A program made the position numbers and the translations under genes. From positions 1 through 10,666 of the forward strand of contig JADYYV010000097.1 of the NCBI GenBank assembly GCA_020853455.1: a stretch of 10,666 bases of DNA, read 5' to 3'. Below, piece by piece: positions 6,750 through 10,666 of the stretch; position 1 is the first letter of the stretch, and the number at the start of each line of letters is the position of its first letter. This DNA is from Alphaproteobacteria bacterium (GTDB taxonomy: Bacteria; Pseudomonadota; Alphaproteobacteria; Micavibrionales; UBA2020). The notes beneath the pieces were generated by a model that made no database searches, was not told where the DNA came from, and worked only from the letters and a program-made list of their open reading frames with translations.

Positions 6750-8885
6750 ATGTCCGCAAAGCCCGACCTGTCGGCCAACCCGCTCGTCAATGTTCCGTCA
6801 TATCCTTACGGCGCGCCTCCGCTCGACGCCATCAAGACCGAGCATTTCCTGCCCGCCATCGAGCATTACATGGCCGAGGCCAAGCAGCAGGTCGCGGATA
6901 TCAAGAACAACCGCGCGCCCGCCACGTTCAAGAACACGATCGAGGCGCTGGAATTTTCCGGCCGCAACCTGGGCCGCGTGACGACCATTTTCGGCAACCT
7001 GGCGGGGGCGGCGGCGGATGACAGCTTGCGCGCCATCGAGACGCAGGTGTCCATTCTGGGCGTGCAGCACGGCAACGACATCATGCTGGATGCCGACCTG
7101 TTCAAGCGCGTGAAGGAAGTCTATGACGACCGCGCGAACCTGAAACTCAGCGCCGAACAGTCGATGCTGCTGAATGAAACCTACAAAAGCTTCGTGCGTT
7201 CCGGCGCGAACCTTGACGACGCGAAAAAAACCGAACTGCGCGCCGTCGACGAAAAACTGGCCGAGCTTGCGACCACCTTCAAGAACAACACGGTCAAGGG
7301 CACCGACGCGTTCGAAAAAGTGATCGAGGACGAAAAAGAACTGGTCGGCCTGCCCGACCGCGTGAAAGCGATGTACAAGGATTACGCCGAAGAAAAAGGA
7401 TTGACCGGCAAATGGCTGATCAAGCTGTCGCCGCCGCCCATCGACATCGCGGAATACAGCGAGAACCGTGCCCTTCGCGAGGAAATCCACAAGGCCCGCA
7501 CGAATGTCGCCTTCGGCGGCCCGTTTGATAACCGTCAGGTCGTGCTGGATATCGTGGCCGCGCGCCAGAAAAAGGCGGAGCTGCTGGGCTTTGCCGATTA
7601 CGCGTCCTTCGTGCTGGACGACCGCATGGCGAAATCGCCGAAAACCGTGTTCGACTTCCTCGACCGCAACGAGGCGGTGTATAAACCGGCGGCGGAAGAA
7701 TTCGTGAAAAAGGTCGCCGATTATGCGCAGAAAACCGACGGCATCGCGGAGCTGAAGCCGTGGGACATGGGCTATTACAGCCGCAAGCTGAAAGAGGAAA
7801 CCTTCCAGCTGAACATGGAAGAACTGCGCCCCTATTTCGACCTCGAAGCCGTGCTGGAAGGCCTGCGCAGCCATGCCGAAAAACTGTTCAATATCGACAT
7901 GAAGCTGACGACCGGCAAATACCCGGTCTATCACCCCGACGTGAAAGTGTACGAAGTGACCGACAAGGCGACCGGCGAAATGGTCGGGCTGTTCTACGGC
8001 GACTTCTACGCCCGCCCGGGATCGAAAAGCAACGGCGCATGGATGAGCATCTTCCGCAACCGCGGGCTGAACGAAGAAGGCAGCAACGATTTTTCCATCG
8101 TGACCAACACCTGCAACTTCGCGAAACCGACCGAAGAACATCCGACGCTGCTGTCGATCGACGAAGTGCGCACCGTGTTCCACGAATTCGGCCACGGGCT
8201 GCACGCGCTGCTGGCGAAGGGCGATTACCAGTCGCTGACGGGTACGAACGTCAAGTGGGATTTCGTGGAGCTGCCGTCGCAGTTGCAGGAAAACTGGGCG
8301 AAGCAGAAGGAAACGCTCGATACCTTCGCCAAGCATCCCGACACGCAGGCGCTGCTGCCGGCCGACGTCATCCAGAAAATCAACGACATGGAGAATTTCG
8401 ACGCCGGCTATATGGGGCTGCGCCAGACGTTCTTCGGCAAGCTCGACATGAAATGGCACACCACGGATTCCAAGACGATCAAGAACGTCGAGGATTTCGA
8501 GGACGCGGTCATCCGCGACACCTGGGTGTTCCCGCGCGAATACGGCGTCGGCACGCAATCCACCAGCTTCGGCCACCTGTTCGGCGGCGGCTATGCGGCG
8601 GGTTACTACAGCTATAAATGGGCGGAAGCGCTGGAGGCCGACGTGTTCTCGGAATTCGAGAAAAAAGGCCTCTATCACCGCGAAAGCGCCGACAAGCTGA
8701 AGGAACATATCTATGGTCGCGGCGGCACCGCCGATCCGGCCGAGCTGTTCCGCGCGATGATGGGCCGCGAGCTGGATCCCGACGCGCTGTTCCGCAGGGA
8801 GGGGCTACTGCCAGAAGACGGCCTAAAAAAGCCGGCGAACGGCAACGAGCCTAAAAAACCGCCCGCGATCAACAGCGGCAAGTAA
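6750..8885 (+). CDS. dcp: M3-family zinc metallopeptidase, Dcp-type peptidyl-dipeptidase
   Basis: The product is 711 residues, near the roughly 680 of E. coli Dcp. The zinc motif is FHEFGH (477-482), with His478 and His482 as ligands and Glu479 as catalytic base; Glu507 in DFVELPSQ (504-511) is the expected third ligand. Flanking sequence SLTGTN..DFVE resembles Dcp more than oligopeptidase A. The substrate-side loop GHLFGGGYAAGYYSY (608-622) carries the conserved His/Tyr residues. The N-terminal part (about 20-250) is the helical domain that limits access to short peptides. There is no signal peptide, so it should act in the cytoplasm, removing dipeptides from peptide C-termini during protein turnover. 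The last about 20 residues are a Lys/Pro/Asn-rich tail outside the fold. The start at ATG 6750 is set by GCGAGGA upstream. It is a single-gene unit closed by a strong terminator and has no evident tie to the polyamine cluster. Confidence 0.93.
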   Translation: MSAKPDLSANPLVNVPSYPYGAPPLDAIKTEHFLPAIEHYMAEAKQQVADIKNNRAPATFKNTIEALEFSGRNLGRVTTIFGNLAGAAADDSLRAIETQVSILGVQHGNDIMLDADLFKRVKEVYDDRANLKLSAEQSMLLNETYKSFVRSGANLDDAKKTELRAVDEKLAELATTFKNNTVKGTDAFEKVIEDEKELVGLPDRVKAMYKDYAEEKGLTGKWLIKLSPPPIDIAEYSENRALREEIHKARTNVAFGGPFDNRQVVLDIVAARQKKAELLGFADYASFVLDDRMAKSPKTVFDFLDRNEAVYKPAAEEFVKKVADYAQKTDGIAELKPWDMGYYSRKLKEETFQLNMEELRPYFDLEAVLEGLRSHAEKLFNIDMKLTTGKYPVYHPDVKVYEVTDKATGEMVGLFYGDFYARPGSKSNGAWMSIFRNRGLNEEGSNDFSIVTNTCNFAKPTEEHPTLLSIDEVRTVFHEFGHGLHALLAKGDYQSLTGTNVKWDFVELPSQLQENWAKQKETLDTFAKHPDTQALLPADVIQKINDMENFDAGYMGLRQTFFGKLDMKWHTTDSKTIKNVEDFEDAVIRDTWVFPREYGVGTQSTSFGHLFGGGYAAGYYSYKWAEALEADVFSEFEKKGLYHRESADKLKEHIYGRGGTADPAELFRAMMGRELDPDALFRREGLLPEDGLKKPANGNEPKKPPAINSGK

Positions 8886-8896
8886 GCCAAACCAAT

Positions 8897-8935
8897 AAAA
8901 AAACCGGCGCTGGCAAAACCAGCGCCGGTTTTTAT
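8897..8935. terminator. Strong bidirectional Rho-independent terminator
   Basis: AAACCGGCGCTGG (8901-8913) and CCAGCGCCGGTTT (8919-8931) form a perfect 13-bp inverted repeat around the loop CAAAA. On the plus strand TTTTT (8929-8933) follows; on the minus strand the A run 8897-8903 becomes seven T. It lies 11 bp past the peptidase stop and 15 bp past the stop of the small minus-strand gene, so it should serve both convergent units. Confidence 0.93.
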
Positions 8936-8950
8936 TTGAAGATTTTTTTA

Positions 8951-9130
8951 TCAGTCCGTCGCGCGGGAGCAGCAATCGGATTCCTTCGACAGCAAATGAT
9001 CCTGCTGTTCGGGCACGCGCGAAATGCGCTTGAGCAGAATGGAGGCCGAGCGGGCGGAGAGGCGCGACGCGGTGATGCGCACATCCTTGGAATCTTGTTC
9101 TGCGCGGGCGGCGGTGGATGGGAATGTCAT
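8951..9130 (-). CDS. Small 59-residue protein of unknown function
   Basis: I do not recognise this protein. It starts at ATG 9130 and ends in TGA at 8951-8953. Support for a real gene: a purine-rich site with AGG 7 bases before the ATG (minus strand, 9138-9140, preceded by AAAGG); about three quarters of codons end in G or C, like the neighbours; and the stop lies just ahead of the bidirectional terminator, which has a seven-T tail in this direction. The product begins MTFPSTAARAEQDS, then a Ser/Arg/Leu-rich middle (DVRITASRLSARSASILLKR), and ends KESDCCSRATD with a vicinal Cys pair. It has no signal peptide or membrane helix and looks soluble, perhaps partly helical. It is 154 bp downstream of the alpha/beta hydrolase gene on the same strand with no evident terminator between, so the two may share a transcript. 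Confidence 0.55.
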   Translation of the reverse strand: MTFPSTAARAEQDSKDVRITASRLSARSASILLKRISRVPEQQDHLLSKESDCCSRATD

Positions 9131-9284
9131 GCGAGTGCCTGCCTTTCTTTTTTGTTGCGTAGAGATAAAAGAATAACCCCGATCGTGTTTTTTGTCTGCC
9201 CTTGATGCGGGCGATTTTTATAACATTGTTGCGTATTCGCGCGATTCTTGACGAAAACAAGCGATGCTGCGATGCAACGGTTAT

Positions 9285-10172
9285 TTATGCCGCAGTGTTG
9301 CGCAAATGCGCGAGGATGAATTGTTGCGTTGCGTCATCCGCCAGCGCGGGCACATGCCCGGCGCCCGGCACGACATGGATTTTCGCATCGAGCCGCAGCG
9401 TTTTGAAATCGTCAATCTCGGCCGCCGTGCAAAGGTCGGACACGCTGCCGGCGATCAGCGCGACGGGGCAGGGGATCAGCGGCAGCGCCGCGCCCAGATC
9501 GACATCCGCCTGCAGGTCGACCAGCGCGCGGCGCACCAGTGTCGGATCGTAGTGATAAATGAAACCGCCCTCCGCTTCGCGCAACTGGTGCTGCGCGTAA
9601 TGCTGCCAGACATCGTCCGGCACGGGGCCCAGCGGCAGGTTCTGGCGCAGCACCGCTTCATACTGCGCGCGGTCGGTGAATACGGGCAGCGTTTCGCTTA
9701 AGTATGCGGTGATGCGTTTCAGCGCGGCGCGGTTGGGCTTGTGCGTGATGTCGTTGAAGATGACGGATTTGAAAAATCCGGCATCGCCCTTCAGCGCCAT
9801 CACCATCGCGATCAGCCCGCCCATCGACGTGCCGATCCAATGCACGGCGGCGAGGTTCATCTGCACGAGGAACGCCTTGAAAATATCGGCATAGACCAGC
9901 ACGGAATAATCGTCGGCATTGTCGAACCAGCCGCTGCCGCCGCGTCCCGGCGCATCGACGGAATAAAATTCGTAGCCCTGCGCCGCCAGGAACGCGCCGA
10001 TATAATCCGCGTCGCGTTTTTGTCGCGTCAGGCCATGCACATATACGACCGTGCCAACCGCACCGGCAGCGGGGCGAAAGCGCGACCATGACAGCGTGAT
10101 GTCCTGCCCGTTATATGCGCCGCGCAAAAGGGTGGAACCAAGCTCGGGATCGTGGATGTCGCGCTGCAGCAA
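9285..10172 (-). CDS. Alpha/beta hydrolase fold protein
   Basis: From TTG 10172 the product is 295 residues. It shows the full alpha/beta hydrolase layout: YVHG (44-47) at the oxyanion strand, DAPGRGGSGW (73-82), the nucleophile elbow GTSMGG (114-119) with Ser116, a probable acid Asp246 in SVSDL, and His273 in GAGHVP. The region around residues 145-215 would form the cap. There is no signal peptide, so it is probably cytoplasmic. Typical relatives are esterases, lipases or small-ester/C-C hydrolases; the sequence does not set the substrate. The start is chosen because GGAG (minus strand, 10181-10184) lies 8 bases before TTG 10172; a longer frame opening at TTG 10241 adds 23 residues unlike the family and has no site before it. 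The gene is divergent from the porin gene at 10328. Confidence 0.88.
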   Translation of the reverse strand: MLQRDIHDPELGSTLLRGAYNGQDITLSWSRFRPAAGAVGTVVYVHGLTRQKRDADYIGAFLAAQGYEFYSVDAPGRGGSGWFDNADDYSVLVYADIFKAFLVQMNLAAVHWIGTSMGGLIAMVMALKGDAGFFKSVIFNDITHKPNRAALKRITAYLSETLPVFTDRAQYEAVLRQNLPLGPVPDDVWQHYAQHQLREAEGGFIYHYDPTLVRRALVDLQADVDLGAALPLIPCPVALIAGSVSDLCTAAEIDDFKTLRLDAKIHVVPGAGHVPALADDATQQFILAHLRNTAA

Positions 10173-10327
10173 GGTATTTACTCCGTTAAGATGAGCCGCC
10201 GTCGTTGCGCCGCGTATGCAAAAGAAGGCAGCGCGGGGCAATTGCGGCGTTTATGGAATAACGTCTTATAAAGTTTTTAACCGCCGCACAGCATAATCAG
10301 TATCATGAATGCAGGGAGTTTTTCAGC
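10173..10327. promoter_or_regulatory. Divergent intergenic region between hydrolase and porin genes
   Basis: This 155-bp gap lies between two genes pointing away from each other, so promoters for both should be here. The stretch around 10256-10310 is clearly AT-rich (TTATAAAGTTTTTAA, CATAATCAGTATCAT). I cannot fit a convincing -35/-10 pair in either direction. The ribosome-binding sites are GGAG (minus, 10181-10184) and AGGGAG (plus, 10313-10318). Confidence 0.5.
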
Positions 10328-10666
10328 ATGAAACAGCGTATTATTTCTTTCGTTATACTCGCCGCCGCCTCTGCCGCTTCTGCCGTTTCGACTCAAGCGC
10401 AGGCCGCCGGATTTTATTTGCAGGAACAAAGCGTCAGCCAGCAGGGATCGGCCTTCGCGGGCGCGGTCGCCAATCCCGAAGACGCCTCGACGATATTCTT
10501 CAACCCCGCCGGCATGACGCAGCTTTCCACCCCGTCGATCAGCGGCGGCGTCAGCGTGCTGGTGCCGAAAACTGAAATCCGCAACACGGGCTCGACCGCA
10601 GGCCCGACCGCAGGCGCGGGCGCGGCCTATGCCGGATCGCAGGGCGGCAACCCGTTTGATCCGACG
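10328..10666 (+). CDS. OmpP1/FadL-family outer-membrane transporter, 3'-partial
   Basis: The gene opens at ATG 10328, 9 bases after AGGGAG, and runs off the right edge with 113 residues visible. Residues 1-26 are a Sec signal peptide (MKQRI, a hydrophobic Ala/Ser/Val stretch, and AxA-type sites near QAQAA). The mature start, AGFYLQEQSVSQQGSAFAG, and EDASTIFFNPAGMTQL (51-66) are hallmark N-terminal sequences of the FadL/OmpP1 family, where this segment forms the plug of a 14-strand barrel. Such proteins take up long-chain fatty acids or other hydrophobic compounds across the outer membrane. A Gly/Ala/Thr-rich stretch around residues 85-105 is probably a loop. The divergent alpha/beta hydrolase could act on an imported hydrophobic compound, but that is only a neighbourhood guess. 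The family is sure; the ligand is unknown. Confidence 0.88.
   Translation, partial: MKQRIISFVILAAASAASAVSTQAQAAGFYLQEQSVSQQGSAFAGAVANPEDASTIFFNPAGMTQLSTPSISGGVSVLVPKTEIRNTGSTAGPTAGAGAAYAGSQGGNPFDPT

Noticed and set aside
6587..6790. 67-codon minus-strand frame with a hydrophobic stretch, antisense to the peptidase start
   Set aside because: The hydrophobic stretch comes from AT-rich leader sequence, the start lies inside the peptidase gene, and no good ribosome-binding site was seen.
6798..8708. 636-codon minus-strand frame opposite the M3 peptidase
   Set aside because: The plus strand carries HEFGH and the whole M3 layout; this frame is a composition shadow.
8936..9205. 89-codon plus-strand frame after the peptidase
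   Set aside because: It begins in the T tail of the terminator, lacks a ribosome-binding site and overlaps the better-supported minus-strand small gene.
9196..9217. GCCC/GGGC hairpin followed by ATTTTTA on the plus strand
   Set aside because: The stem is only 4 bp and no plus-strand gene lies upstream of it after the bidirectional terminator.
8823..9260. 145-codon minus-strand frame spanning the terminator
   Set aside because: It reads through the strong terminator and into the peptidase gene; the 59-codon frame in the same region has the better signals.
1..10666. CRISPR arrays, insertion sequences, tRNA or rRNA genes
   Set aside because: No regularly spaced repeats, transposase motifs, terminal inverted repeats or cloverleaf-like segments were seen on reading the window.

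Overview
The window looks like a GC-rich, densely packed chromosomal segment of a Gram-negative bacterium, probably an alphaproteobacterium. The grounds are strong GC preference at third codon positions, genes overlapping or spaced by 1-4 bases, a Tat-exported flavoprotein, an outer-membrane FadL/OmpP1 porin with a Sec signal peptide, and the general style of the proteins. The lineage is inferred from gene content alone; there is no rRNA or tRNA in the window.

Bases 1-6385 hold one tight co-directional (+) gene cluster whose promoter lies outside the left edge. It encodes: (1) a membrane-anchored aminopropyltransferase of the spermidine-synthase fold, 5' end cut off by the window; (2) a Tat-exported FAD-dependent amine-oxidase-like protein; (3) a polytopic membrane protein of about 10 helices with histidines in or near the helices, which I cannot assign to a named family; (4) a short SpeD-type S-adenosylmethionine decarboxylase proenzyme; and (5) a CopA-like copper P-type ATPase with a Cys-rich heavy-metal-binding N-terminus. 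Junctions are 1 bp, 3 bp, a 43-bp overlap and a 4-bp ATGA overlap, so the five genes are probably co-transcribed and partly translationally coupled. SpeD would make decarboxylated SAM, the aminopropyltransferase would use it on an amine at the membrane, and the exported flavoprotein and the His-containing membrane protein could modify the product in or across the inner membrane. The attached copper pump is the surprising element. This is the most interesting part of the window.

Bases 6386-6749 are a 364-bp intergenic region, more AT-rich than its surroundings. It carries an imperfect direct repeat, several small inverted repeats, a terminator-like hairpin (6645-6668) and a 23-codon reading frame ending at the base of that hairpin. 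Bases 6750-8885 encode a cytoplasmic M3-family zinc peptidase of the Dcp type, closed by a very strong terminator that can work in both directions.

Bases 8951-10172 are on the minus strand: an alpha/beta hydrolase starting at TTG 10172 with a good ribosome-binding site, then a 59-residue protein of unknown function ending just before the bidirectional terminator. A 155-bp divergent intergenic region separates the hydrolase from the plus-strand FadL/OmpP1-type porin, which starts at 10328 and runs off the right edge.
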